Below are positions 7,887 to 15,746 of a stretch of 46,691 bases of DNA, in pieces. Each line of letters starts with the position of its first letter. Position 1 is the first letter of the stretch. This DNA is from Myxococcus sp. (GTDB taxonomy: Bacteria; Myxococcota; Myxococcia; Myxococcales; Myxococcaceae): the NCBI GenBank assembly GCA_014879945.1, contig JACSRE010000143.1, positions 1 to 46,691 on the forward strand, read 5' to 3'. The notes under the pieces were generated by a model that was given only the letters and a program-made list of their open reading frames with translations, was not told the origin of the DNA and searched no databases. Position numbers and translations under genes: made by a program.

Positions 7887-8645
7887 CTAGCGCGACTTCA
7901 GGGTGGGCGCCTCGTTGGGCTTCCACAGGTAGACGCTCGGCGCGCCCCGCTCGTCCTGGGCCCAGGGGTCGGGCGAGGGGCCGTCCCACCCGTAGGGGTC
8001 GACGACGACGGGCCGGCCGGTGCGGGTGCCGGTGAGGCGGCGCACCTCGAAGTACAGGGCGCTGGTGGTGGCGCAGCCGGTGCGGCCCGCGACGCCCAGC
8101 CGCTGGCCGGCCACCACGCGCTCGCCCACCTTCACGTTGAGCGAGGCCAGGTGCGCGAAGTGGGTGCGGAAGCCGATGTTGCCGAGGGTCGAGTGCTCGA
8201 CGTCGACCTCGAGCTGATCGTCCACCATGCGGTGGGTCAGCACGCAGTTGAAGGCCGGCGCGGGGCCAGCGCGCACCACCTCGCCGTCGGCCGGGGCGAG
8301 CACCGGCGTGCCTTCGGGCATGGCGAAGGCGTAGCCCGCGAAGCCCTCGGCGAGGCCGAGCGCGTCGATGCCGCAGTAGGTGAGCTCGCGGTCGCCCTCG
8401 ACGAAGGGCTTCAGGTCAGCCACCAGCGGCAGATCGTGATCGAAGAGGTTGAGGACGGGGTAGTGGCCGTCGAAGGGGCGCTGCAGCACCGGGAGCACCG
8501 GGTTCTTCGGCCCGGGCTGGCCCGAGCAGCGCTGGGCCCCCAGCCGGCCTTCGCGGGGCGGCGCCTTCGGGGCCTCGGTCTTCGGGCAGCCCGTCACCGC
8601 GAGCGGCACCGCCACCAGGAGCGTTCGGCACAGGCGCTTCATCAC
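7887..8645 (-). CDS. M23 (LytM)-fold lipoprotein lacking the zinc ligands
   Basis: The 252-aa lipoprotein (AVTGC, Cys20) carries a C-terminal LytM-type fold: GTPVLAPADGEVV, HFAHLAS, the turn GERVVAGQRLGVAG and ALYFEVRR. In active M23 endopeptidases the first strand has HxxxD and the last has HxHFE. Here the corresponding positions read F/A before GTPV and A/Y in ALYFE, so three zinc ligands are gone while the scaffold and the HFAHL His remain. Known catalytically dead LytM proteins (EnvC, NlpD) activate cell-wall amidases, so a regulatory role is a reasonable inference. It lies four bases downstream of the GMC oxidoreductase gene, probably in one transcript. Confidence 0.78.
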   Translation of the reverse strand: MMKRLCRTLLVAVPLAVTGCPKTEAPKAPPREGRLGAQRCSGQPGPKNPVLPVLQRPFDGHYPVLNLFDHDLPLVADLKPFVEGDRELTYCGIDALGLAEGFAGYAFAMPEGTPVLAPADGEVVRAGPAPAFNCVLTHRMVDDQLEVDVEHSTLGNIGFRTHFAHLASLNVKVGERVVAGQRLGVAGRTGCATTSALYFEVRRLTGTRTGRPVVVDPYGWDGPSPDPWAQDERGAPSVYLWKPNEAPTLKSR

Positions 8646-8649
8646 CGCC

Positions 8650-10314
8650 TCAGGTCGCGCCCTTCTTCATGCGCTCGACGAGGCCCTGGGCCACGCGGAA
8701 CGAGTTGGCCACGATGGTGAGGGTGAAGGGCACCGCGCCAGAGGTCGGCATGAAGCTGCCGTCGACGACGTAGAGGTTCTTCACCGAGTGCGCGCGGCAG
8801 TCCTTGTTCAGCACGCTGGTGAGCTCGTCTTTGCCGAAGCGGCAGGTGCCGCCCTGGAGGATGGTCGTCTCGCCGGCGGTGCCCACGCGGTCGAGCCGCT
8901 CGGGGTTCATGGCCGCGAGCACCTCTTCGCCGCGCTCCACCAGGAACCGGGTCATCACGAAGTCCATCGGGTGGCGCTTGATGGTGATGGCCGCGACCGG
9001 GGTGCCGAACTTGTCCTTCACCTTCTGGTCGACGGTGACGTTGGTGTCGTCGGTGGGGAGGAACTCACCGTAGATCTCGAACTCGAGGATCTTGCTGTCG
9101 CGGTACTCGCGCAGCTTGTCCTTGAGCGCCTTGCCGAAGACGCCGGCCTCACCCTTTCGGGCCAGGCCCACCGCCGCGAAGATGGGGTTGGGGTGCGCCC
9201 ACATGAAGCCCAGGGTGCCGCCCTTGCGGAAGCCGAAGCGGTCGTCGGGCATCACGTAGAAGTCCTGCAGGGAGCGGTTGACGAAGGGCGCCGTCGTCTC
9301 GAGCCAGGGGTGGGTGGCCTTCTGCTTCGAGACGCGGAAGGTGGCCTTCGACTGGCCGAAGCTCGAGAACAGCAGGTTCTTGCCGACCAACCCGTTGTTG
9401 TTGGCGAGCCCCCTGGGGAAGCGCGAGGACTGCGAGTTGAGCAGCAGGCGCGCCGACTCGACGGCGGTGGCCGACACCACCACCACCTTCGCGGCCTGCT
9501 CCTGTCGCGCGCCCTCGGCGTCGAGGTACACCACGCTCCTGGCGAGGCCCGCCTTCGGGTCGACGGTCACCTCGACGGCCATGCAGCGGGGGCGGATCTC
9601 GACGTTCCCGGTGGCGACGGCCTGCGGCACCAGCGACGCGAGCGTCGAGCTCTTGGCGTCGTTCTCACAGCCGTAGCTGCCGCACAGGGTGCAGTAGGTG
9701 CAGCCGCTGCGGCCCTTGTAGGCGGTGCTGGTGATGCCGCGCGCGGTGGGAATGGAGTGGAAGCCGAGCGCCTTGCAGGCCTTGTCGATCTCGAGCGACA
9801 CCGGGTGCTCCGAGAGCGGCGGCATCGGGTAGTTCTTCTTGCGCGGCTCGAGGAAGGGGTGGGGCACCGCGTTGCCCGAGACGCCCAGCTCCTCTTCGGC
9901 GCGGTCGTAGAAGGGCGCGAGCTCGTCGTACGAGATGGGCCAGTCGGCGATGTTGGCGCCCTTGATGGCGCCCAGTTCGCTCTTGAGGCGGAAGTCGATG
10001 GGCTTGAGGCGGTAGAAGTACCCGCTCATGTGCACGGTGCCGCCGCCGACGCAGTTGGCCGTCCACGCTTCGTTGGTGCGGGCGTAGGGCTTGTCGGGGC
10101 CGGCGCGCCAGAGGTGGGGCTCGTCCCACGGGAGCGGCATGAAGAAGTTGCGCCGCGAGTTGAGCACCTCGTCGTGAACAAACTCTTCCCGTTTGTACCA
10201 GGGGCCCTTCTCGAGCACGACGACCTTGAAGCCCGCGCGCCCGAGCTCGAGCGCCATGGGCGCGCCGCCCGCGCCGCTGCCAACGATCACCACGTCGACG
10301 GGGTCGTTCGCCAT
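8650..10314 (-). CDS. GMC-family FAD-dependent oxidoreductase
   Basis: The 554-aa flavoprotein has an N-terminal FAD-binding GSGAGG motif (residues 12-17) with ELGRAGFKVVVLEKG, and a typical GMC C-terminus (LYVVDGSFMPTS, then a nearby TLTIVANSFRVAQGL). A Cys cluster C205-x2-C208-x2-C211-x4-C216 recalls the iron-sulfur or Cys motif of the catalytic subunits of membrane-bound sugar or gluconate dehydrogenases. ATG 10314 follows the stop of the subunit-3-like gene by a single base (TGAGATG), so the two are coupled. The expected reaction is oxidation of an alcohol or sugar in the periplasm, with electrons passed on. The usual multihaem cytochrome subunit is not in this window. The substrate cannot be read from sequence. 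Confidence 0.88.
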   Translation of the reverse strand: MANDPVDVVIVGSGAGGAPMALELGRAGFKVVVLEKGPWYKREEFVHDEVLNSRRNFFMPLPWDEPHLWRAGPDKPYARTNEAWTANCVGGGTVHMSGYFYRLKPIDFRLKSELGAIKGANIADWPISYDELAPFYDRAEEELGVSGNAVPHPFLEPRKKNYPMPPLSEHPVSLEIDKACKALGFHSIPTARGITSTAYKGRSGCTYCTLCGSYGCENDAKSSTLASLVPQAVATGNVEIRPRCMAVEVTVDPKAGLARSVVYLDAEGARQEQAAKVVVVSATAVESARLLLNSQSSRFPRGLANNNGLVGKNLLFSSFGQSKATFRVSKQKATHPWLETTAPFVNRSLQDFYVMPDDRFGFRKGGTLGFMWAHPNPIFAAVGLARKGEAGVFGKALKDKLREYRDSKILEFEIYGEFLPTDDTNVTVDQKVKDKFGTPVAAITIKRHPMDFVMTRFLVERGEEVLAAMNPERLDRVGTAGETTILQGGTCRFGKDELTSVLNKDCRAHSVKNLYVVDGSFMPTSGAVPFTLTIVANSFRVAQGLVERMKKGAT

Positions 10315-10315
10315 C

Positions 10316-11002
10316 TCAGCACCCCTTCCCGCCGCCGCAGCGCAGCGCATCGAGGTGCTTGGAGCCGTCGTAGCCCTTCGCGGGGTCGGCCCTGGTGTGA
10401 TCGACCAGCGTGAAGCCCACCGTCTTCCAGCCGACGCCGTCGCGGTTGCCGCCGTAGCTGGGGTCACCGAGGAAGCCCTCGAGGGTCAGCACCACCAGCA
10501 TCTCGTACCAGCGGGCCTCGCCGGTGTTCTCGGGGCTGTTCTTGAAGATGGTGAGCACCTCGTCTTGCTGCTGGGGCGTGGCGGCCGCGAAGCCCACCTT
10601 GAACATGCGCTGGCAGCGGCGATCGAGCGCGGCCACGCCGGGCACGAAGTTCTGGCGCATGTTCTCGAGCTGCCGGGTCTGCAGCATGCGGTCGATGTAC
10701 TCGGGCACGTTGGCGTCGAGCGCGCCGGCGTCTTCGTCTTTGGGCAACACGCGCTCACACGCGGCCGCGACCACGGCGAAGTCTTCGTTGGTGAAGGTGA
10801 GGTGCGAGGTGGAGAGCGCCTGGGGGCGGGGCGGCGAGACGGGCGGTGGAGCGGCCTCGGTCTTCGGCTTGTCCTTGCAGGCGCTCCCCAGCAGCACCAC
10901 GCCGCCGCCCATGAAGGTGAGGCGCTGCACGAAGACGCGGCGCTCCGGGTCGGCGGGGCCTTCGGCGGCTTCGACGTCGGGTGCAGAGGAGTCGGGAATC
11001 AT
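10316..11002 (-). CDS. Gluconate 2-dehydrogenase subunit 3-like Tat-type protein
   Basis: The 228-aa protein has an ERRVFVQRLTFMGGG segment and then a GSAC lipobox, which looks like a twin-arginine lipoprotein signal. The mature part (LTFTNEDFAVVAAACERVLP, YIDRMLQ, WYEMLVVLTLEGFLGDPSYGGNRD) matches the small gamma subunit (subunit 3) family of FAD-linked dehydrogenases. That subunit typically carries the Tat signal and drags the folded catalytic subunit across the membrane. The GMC gene starts one base after its stop, as expected for such a pair. The start at 11002 has no strong ribosome binding site and is the least certain part. Confidence 0.82.
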   Translation of the reverse strand: MIPDSSAPDVEAAEGPADPERRVFVQRLTFMGGGVVLLGSACKDKPKTEAAPPPVSPPRPQALSTSHLTFTNEDFAVVAAACERVLPKDEDAGALDANVPEYIDRMLQTRQLENMRQNFVPGVAALDRRCQRMFKVGFAAATPQQQDEVLTIFKNSPENTGEARWYEMLVVLTLEGFLGDPSYGGNRDGVGWKTVGFTLVDHTRADPAKGYDGSKHLDALRCGGGKGC

Positions 11003-11167
11003 GGGGCGCGGAGCATTCCCCCGAGAGTGAGGCCATGCAACCCTCCTTCTCACTGGGGTGGACTGTTCCCCACACCGTGTCCTGAAGCCGGTCAACCGCA
11101 CCGGCGCCGTCCTTGGGTACACTGCGCGGCTGGCCGGGCTTTTCTCCCCAGAAGGAATGGTCGCTCC

Positions 11168-12922
11168 ATGAACGCACGCGTCTTCGTCACGTCGTTGGCC
11201 GCCTCGCTGCTGGCCGCTTCGTGTTCGCCGCCCGGGAGCGGCCCCAACCCCGCCGGCACCGGCAAGAGCGAGGCGAAGGCCATCGGCGCGGCCGGCGGCA
11301 GCCTCGAGCTCGAGAAGGTGAAGCTCACCGTGGCGCCCAACACGGTGCCCGCCGACGTGATGTTCAGCGTCACCTCGTCGCCCAACGCGGCCGCCGCGAA
11401 CTACACCGCGCACACGCCTGTCTACGTCTTCAAGCCCGAGAACACCGACTTCCAGACGCCGCTGACGGTGGAGTTCGACATCTCGGGGCGCACCGTGAAG
11501 AACCCCATCGTCTACTGGACCCGCAAGGGCAGCGCGGTGTTCGAGCGGCTCGCGTCGACGGTCAACGGCTCGAAGGTGTCGGCGCAGGTCACCCACTTCT
11601 CGATGGGCTTCGTGGGTGAGGCCTCGACGGCGACGGGCGGCGACGGCGGCACCACGTTGGTGAGCAACTTCACCATCGTCGACGTCGACGCGACCGCCCG
11701 CGACCAGGACTACATCGCGATGGCCGTCGACCCGGCGACCTCGAAGGTCGGCATTCTCTACCTCACCCCCCGCGGCACCATGACGATGACGGGCGTCGCG
11801 GACTACGACATCAAGTACGTCGAGGTGGTCAACGGCGTGGCGAGCGCGCCCGAGACGCTGCGCTACGTGCAGCGGAAGATCGGCCTGGCGCTCACCTTCG
11901 ACCCCATGGGGCGGCCGGTGGCCTCGTACCTCGGCGGCGCGGCGGGCTTCGAGATGGGCATGTCGATCTACTGGTTCCAGAGCGACTCGGTCATCTCGCG
12001 GCGCATGGGGCCCAACAACTGGGTCGAGACCGCCGTCACCACCGACAGCAACAACGTCGTCTGCGGCAACGGCGTCTCTGACATCGGCTTCCTGGTGGGG
12101 CTCTACCCCGCGCTGGCCTTCACGCCGGGCGGCGAGCTCTACCTGGCCTATCGCGACACCCACAACGGCCAGTACCCGCAGCAGGACTGGGCGGGCTCCG
12201 ACGTCGAGGTGGTGGAGGACGTGCTGGGCGCGCGGCGCATGGTGTGCGCGCAGAACGGCGGCAACAACAAGGCGGGCTGGGGCGGCCGCATTCGCATGGT
12301 CATCGGGGCCGACGGCCTGCCGGCCATCATGTACGACAAGGCGCTCGGCGGCGCCGACACGCGCGGCAACGACGTGGCCTTCCAGCGCCGGCTGCCCAAC
12401 GGCACCTGGTCGCCGACGGCGCTGCTGGCGAACGTCTCGGACACCATGACGGGCGCCTCGCTCGGCTACCACGCCAACGAGGGCTGGGCCTTCGCCGTCA
12501 CCGATCGCCAGACGAACAAGCTGCTCTACCGCCGCAACCCCGACCCCGGCGCGAACACGATGATGTGGGAGAGCCCGCAAGAGGTCTTCGCCTCGGGCAC
12601 CGGCGGCTGGTACCCCTCGCTCGCGATGGACAACGACCCGATGTTCGCGGGCGAGCCGTCGATCGCCTACTACGTCTGCTCCCGCCGCGATCAGGTGGCG
12701 CCGGGCGACTGCTCGCAGGATCAAGACGAGCTGCGCATCGCGCGCCGCTCGGCCAACGTCTGGCGCGAGGAGCTGGTCGACGCGGCCGGCGGCTACGCTC
12801 CGCAGCTGGCCTTCCTGCCCAACGGCAAGCGGGTGGTGGCCTACCGGGTGCCCGCGGCCATCCGCGGAGACGGCACCGTCGAGCCCACCGCCGGCGCGGT
12901 GAAGCTGGCCATCGAGCGCTGA
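11168..12922 (+). CDS. Large lipoprotein with an N-terminal ZU5-like module and a repeat body
   Basis: The 584-aa lipoprotein has its signal ending LLAASC (Cys19). Residues about 35-75 (AIGAAGGSLEL, VAPNTVPADVMFSV) look like the ZU5-type beta module often found after the signal in myxobacterial surface proteins. The body from about 160 to 580 has repeated blades of the kind GLALTFDPMGRPVASYL, YPALAFTPGGELYLAY, RMVIGADGLPAIMY and APQLAFLPNGKRVVAYR. These short recurring units ('AxxxxPxGxxxxAY') suggest a beta-propeller. No enzymatic motif is seen. AAGGAA lies about a dozen bases before ATG 11168. A short lipoprotein gene follows at 12970. Confidence 0.8.
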   Translation: MNARVFVTSLAASLLAASCSPPGSGPNPAGTGKSEAKAIGAAGGSLELEKVKLTVAPNTVPADVMFSVTSSPNAAAANYTAHTPVYVFKPENTDFQTPLTVEFDISGRTVKNPIVYWTRKGSAVFERLASTVNGSKVSAQVTHFSMGFVGEASTATGGDGGTTLVSNFTIVDVDATARDQDYIAMAVDPATSKVGILYLTPRGTMTMTGVADYDIKYVEVVNGVASAPETLRYVQRKIGLALTFDPMGRPVASYLGGAAGFEMGMSIYWFQSDSVISRRMGPNNWVETAVTTDSNNVVCGNGVSDIGFLVGLYPALAFTPGGELYLAYRDTHNGQYPQQDWAGSDVEVVEDVLGARRMVCAQNGGNNKAGWGGRIRMVIGADGLPAIMYDKALGGADTRGNDVAFQRRLPNGTWSPTALLANVSDTMTGASLGYHANEGWAFAVTDRQTNKLLYRRNPDPGANTMMWESPQEVFASGTGGWYPSLAMDNDPMFAGEPSIAYYVCSRRDQVAPGDCSQDQDELRIARRSANVWREELVDAAGGYAPQLAFLPNGKRVVAYRVPAAIRGDGTVEPTAGAVKLAIER

Positions 12923-12969
12923 AAAGGCCGCGTCAGGGCTCGCCCGGCGCGCTAACCTCACACCCTCTC

Positions 12970-13494
12970 ATGCGACGAGCTCTCGTTCTGGCGGCGCTGT
13001 TGACGGTTCCCGCGTGTTCGCCCGAGAACGCGCTCGGGGGCAGCCTCGGCGAGGTGATCGATCTCACTGTCACCGAGGTGATCGCCTACCGGAACACCGA
13101 GGCCCTGCAGCTCATCTACACGCGCAACCGCGGCGTCTTCCTCGACATCGTCATTCGCGTCACCATCTCGCTGCAGACGCAGGCCGAGGACGGCACCATC
13201 ACCTCGGTCGAGCCCGCGCCGGGCTCCCGCATCTTGCTGGGCGGCGACTGGCGGTTGGGCAACCCACGCACCACGGTGGCGCACGCGCCAGGCGGCGAGC
13301 CGACCCGCAACCTGCCGCGCGTTCGCTCCGGCGACCTGCAGATCAGCCGCGGCGGCCAGTCGGGCGCGCTCACCTCGGGCAGCTTCTCGATGCGCTTCGA
13401 AGACACCGGCGGCGACATCGGCTTCGGGCGCACGCTCAACAGCAACTTCACCGCCAACCAGACGCGCGACGCGGGCTTCGGCGAGCTGCCGTAA
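12970..13494 (+). CDS. Small lipoprotein of unknown function
   Basis: 174 aa with a short lipoprotein signal (LLTVPAC, Cys16). The mature part is rich in polar beta-type segments (VFLDIVIRVTISLQT, SGSFSMRFED); I recognise no family. The start is the ATG that opens the signal peptide. It is 47 bases after the propeller-like lipoprotein and probably co-transcribed with it. It converges with the kinase gene with only two bases between the two stop codons, so transcripts from the two directions must overlap. Confidence 0.7.
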   Translation: MRRALVLAALLTVPACSPENALGGSLGEVIDLTVTEVIAYRNTEALQLIYTRNRGVFLDIVIRVTISLQTQAEDGTITSVEPAPGSRILLGGDWRLGNPRTTVAHAPGGEPTRNLPRVRSGDLQISRGGQSGALTSGSFSMRFEDTGGDIGFGRTLNSNFTANQTRDAGFGELP

Positions 13495-13496
13495 CC

Positions 13497-14903
13497 TCAG
13501 AAGTCGAGCCGCACGTTCACCACCGCGCCGGCGGTGATCTCCACCGTGCGCTCGACGGGCCGCGCGCCGCTGAGCTCTCCGCGCAGGGCGTGCTTGCCGG
13601 GCGGGAGCGTCACCGAGCGGGGCGTGGTGAACTTCGCGCCGCCGTCGATCGACACCTGCGCCGAGACGACCTTGCCCTTGAGCGACGCGATGACGCGCAC
13701 CTGGCCGGTCTTCGGCACGGGGTGCGGGCCGCTGGCGTCGCGGGTCAACGCGGGCCCCACGTAGGTCGCGTCGGTCGAGAAGATCTGCGTCTTGCCGGTG
13801 TCGGAGTCGGCCTCGATGGCGTTGAGCACGCTCACCACGTCTTCGTTGGCCGCCAGGGGCACCTCGGCGCTGTCCTTGCGGGCGGGCGTGAACTTCGGGA
13901 TCAGGCGGGTGCTCTCGGCCACGACGGGCGCGCCCAGCACTGGCCCGAGCTGATCGCGCGTCTCTCTGGTGTCGCGGCCCTTCTTGCCGCGCTCGCCGAT
14001 GAAGGCGAAGGCCTTGGCGAGGTCGACGCGGTTGGGCCCCGCGGCGGCCTCGAGCTCGGCGGCGAACTCCGAGGCGGTCTCAGGCCGCTCCTCGCGGCGC
14101 TTGGCCATGCCGTGAATCAGCACCGCGGCCACGCCTTTGGTGATGCCCTTCACCAGCGCCGCGGCGTCGGGCACCGCGTTGTTCTTGTGCCCGTAGAGCA
14201 CCTCGAAGTTGGTGGACCCGAGGTACGGCGGCCGGCCGGTGAGGAGCTCGAAGGTCATCGCGGCCAGCGCGTAGACGTCGGTGCGGCGGTCGATGTCGTC
14301 GGCCCCGAGGATCTGCTCGGGCGACATGTAATAGGGCGTGCCCACCATGGCGCCGGGCTTGGTGAGGCCGGGGTTGTGCTGATCGCGCACCACGCCCAGG
14401 TCGAGGATGGTCACCCGGCCCTTCGAGGTGAGGAAGATGTTCTGCGGCTTGATGTCGCGGTGCACCAGCTTGTTGCGGTGCAGGAAGGCCAGGCCCGACG
14501 CGATGGGCTTGATGAGCGCGACCGTCTCGGCGACGCCCAGCTTGCCGCCGCGGGCCTCGAGCACCTCTGACAGCGTCATGCCGTCGAGGTACTCCATGAC
14601 GATGTAGGGGAGCGCGCGCAGGCGGCCGTGGCCGAGCAGCTGCACGATGTTGGGGTGGCGCAGCTGCACCATCAGCTCGGCCTCGCGCTCGAAGCGGGCC
14701 AGCACCTTGGGCTTACGGCAGTGCTCCGGCGCCAGCACCTTCACCGCCACCAGCGAGCCCGTCTTCACGTCTCTGCCGCGAAAGACGCTGCCCATGGCGC
14801 CCTGGCCCACGCGATCTTCCAGGCGCCAGCGCTCGTCGAGCACCTCGCCAGGCATCACGTGCAGCACGACGGTGTGTTCAGCGGTCTCGGACGCCACGGC
14901 CAC
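13497..14903 (-). CDS. Hanks-type Ser/Thr protein kinase with a C-terminal PEGA domain
   Basis: This 468-aa protein has a complete kinase core at about 26-290: GQGAMGSV P-loop, VAVK (K55), FEREAE (E74), HRDIKPQN (D150), DLG (D168, in place of the usual DFG), GTPYYMSPEQ activation/APE segment and TDVYAL. A 100-residue linker follows, with no obvious transmembrane helix, then a PEGA-type beta-sandwich at about 398-468 (GKVVSAQVSIDGG, VTLPPGKHALRGE). The start is a GTG; an ATG 16 codons in is an alternative that keeps the kinase domain intact. A hairpin (14933-14952) lies in front of the gene. Its substrates are not indicated by the context. Confidence 0.92.
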   Translation of the reverse strand: MAVASETAEHTVVLHVMPGEVLDERWRLEDRVGQGAMGSVFRGRDVKTGSLVAVKVLAPEHCRKPKVLARFEREAELMVQLRHPNIVQLLGHGRLRALPYIVMEYLDGMTLSEVLEARGGKLGVAETVALIKPIASGLAFLHRNKLVHRDIKPQNIFLTSKGRVTILDLGVVRDQHNPGLTKPGAMVGTPYYMSPEQILGADDIDRRTDVYALAAMTFELLTGRPPYLGSTNFEVLYGHKNNAVPDAAALVKGITKGVAAVLIHGMAKRREERPETASEFAAELEAAAGPNRVDLAKAFAFIGERGKKGRDTRETRDQLGPVLGAPVVAESTRLIPKFTPARKDSAEVPLAANEDVVSVLNAIEADSDTGKTQIFSTDATYVGPALTRDASGPHPVPKTGQVRVIASLKGKVVSAQVSIDGGAKFTTPRSVTLPPGKHALRGELSGARPVERTVEITAGAVVNVRLDF

Positions 14904-14932
14904 CTGCGGTTGTACCCATTTTCGGAGCTGCG

Positions 14933-14952
14933 CGGGGCACGACCACGCCCCG
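14933..14952 (-). other. Hairpin between the TatD-like gene and the kinase gene
   Basis: CGGGGC (14933-14938) pairs with GCCCCG (14947-14952) around an eight-base loop, in the 90-base gap between two minus-strand genes. It may terminate the upstream TatD-like transcript or sit in the kinase leader. It lacks a T tract. Confidence 0.4.
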
Positions 14953-14993
14953 TTCAGTCACAGTGGACAGGCGCGCTGGCCCCGCGGCGAAGG

Positions 14994-15746
14994 TCAACCC
15001 AGCCCGAGGAACGCCTTCACCGTGCCGCCCGAGACGCGGCGCAGCACGCCCCCCGACAGCTTCGCGACCTTCAGGCGCGAGACGAGGCGGGGCAGCGAGA
15101 GCAGGTCGCTGGGCCCATCGCCGGCGCCGCTGCCCAGCACCAACCGGGTGGGCCCCAGGGCGTGCACCAGGCGCTCGGCCACGTCGACGTCGAGGCGGTC
15201 GGGGTGGAGCGTCAGCCCCGCGAGGTGCCCGCGCGCCAGCACCGAGCGCACGCTCTTCGCGGTGAGGCCGTCGACCAGCACGCGCGCTGGCTCCACCCCG
15301 GACTGGTGGAGGAGCGCGAGGCTCTTCACGGTGAGGGCGTCGTGCCGGGCGATGGGCGCGGTGACGACGACGGGCCGCGCGAGCGCCTCGGCGAGGGCGA
15401 GCTGCTCGAGGAAGAGGTCCACCTCGTCCTCCGTGCCGCGGTGCAGGGTGAGCGGGCCGAGCGCCCTCACGCCGCGCGCGCCCAGCTGCTTCGGCAGGGC
15501 CGCCACCAGCGCCGCGACGCCTCGCTTCCCTCCGAGCGCGACCGGCACGCACGCGCAGGTGACGGCGTCGAAGCCCTTCGCCTCGAGGCGCCCACGTTGC
15601 TCGAGGGCCTGGGCCCACGCGCCCTCGACGTCGTCGACCCGGTGCGCGGCAGGCGCGAGCGCCAGGCCGCCGGTGACGCCGAACTGCCGCAGCGTCTCGA
15701 GGTCCTGGTCCGACAGGCCCGCGGGGGTCAGGCGCGCGTCGAACAT
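14994..15746 (-). CDS. TatD-like TIM-barrel protein without the usual metal ligands
   Basis: 250 aa that read through as a TatD/amidohydrolase-type barrel: FDARLTPAGLSDQDLETL at the N-terminus, LFLEQLALAEALARPVVVTAP in the middle, and LGPTRLVLGSGAGDGPSDLL near the end, which matches the family pattern 'GPeRIllgSdaGdg.SDpla'. The HxH normally found in the first strand (DsHcHl) is replaced here (DARLT), and the His expected after PVVV is absent. So either it is inactive or it uses other residues. ATG 15746 overlaps the 3' end of the serine protease gene by 19 bases, which supports co-translation. The closest family I can suggest is the TatD-related COG1099/EboC type; confidence in that subgroup is low. 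Confidence 0.68.
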   Translation of the reverse strand: MFDARLTPAGLSDQDLETLRQFGVTGGLALAPAAHRVDDVEGAWAQALEQRGRLEAKGFDAVTCACVPVALGGKRGVAALVAALPKQLGARGVRALGPLTLHRGTEDEVDLFLEQLALAEALARPVVVTAPIARHDALTVKSLALLHQSGVEPARVLVDGLTAKSVRSVLARGHLAGLTLHPDRLDVDVAERLVHALGPTRLVLGSGAGDGPSDLLSLPRLVSRLKVAKLSGGVLRRVSGGTVKAFLGLG

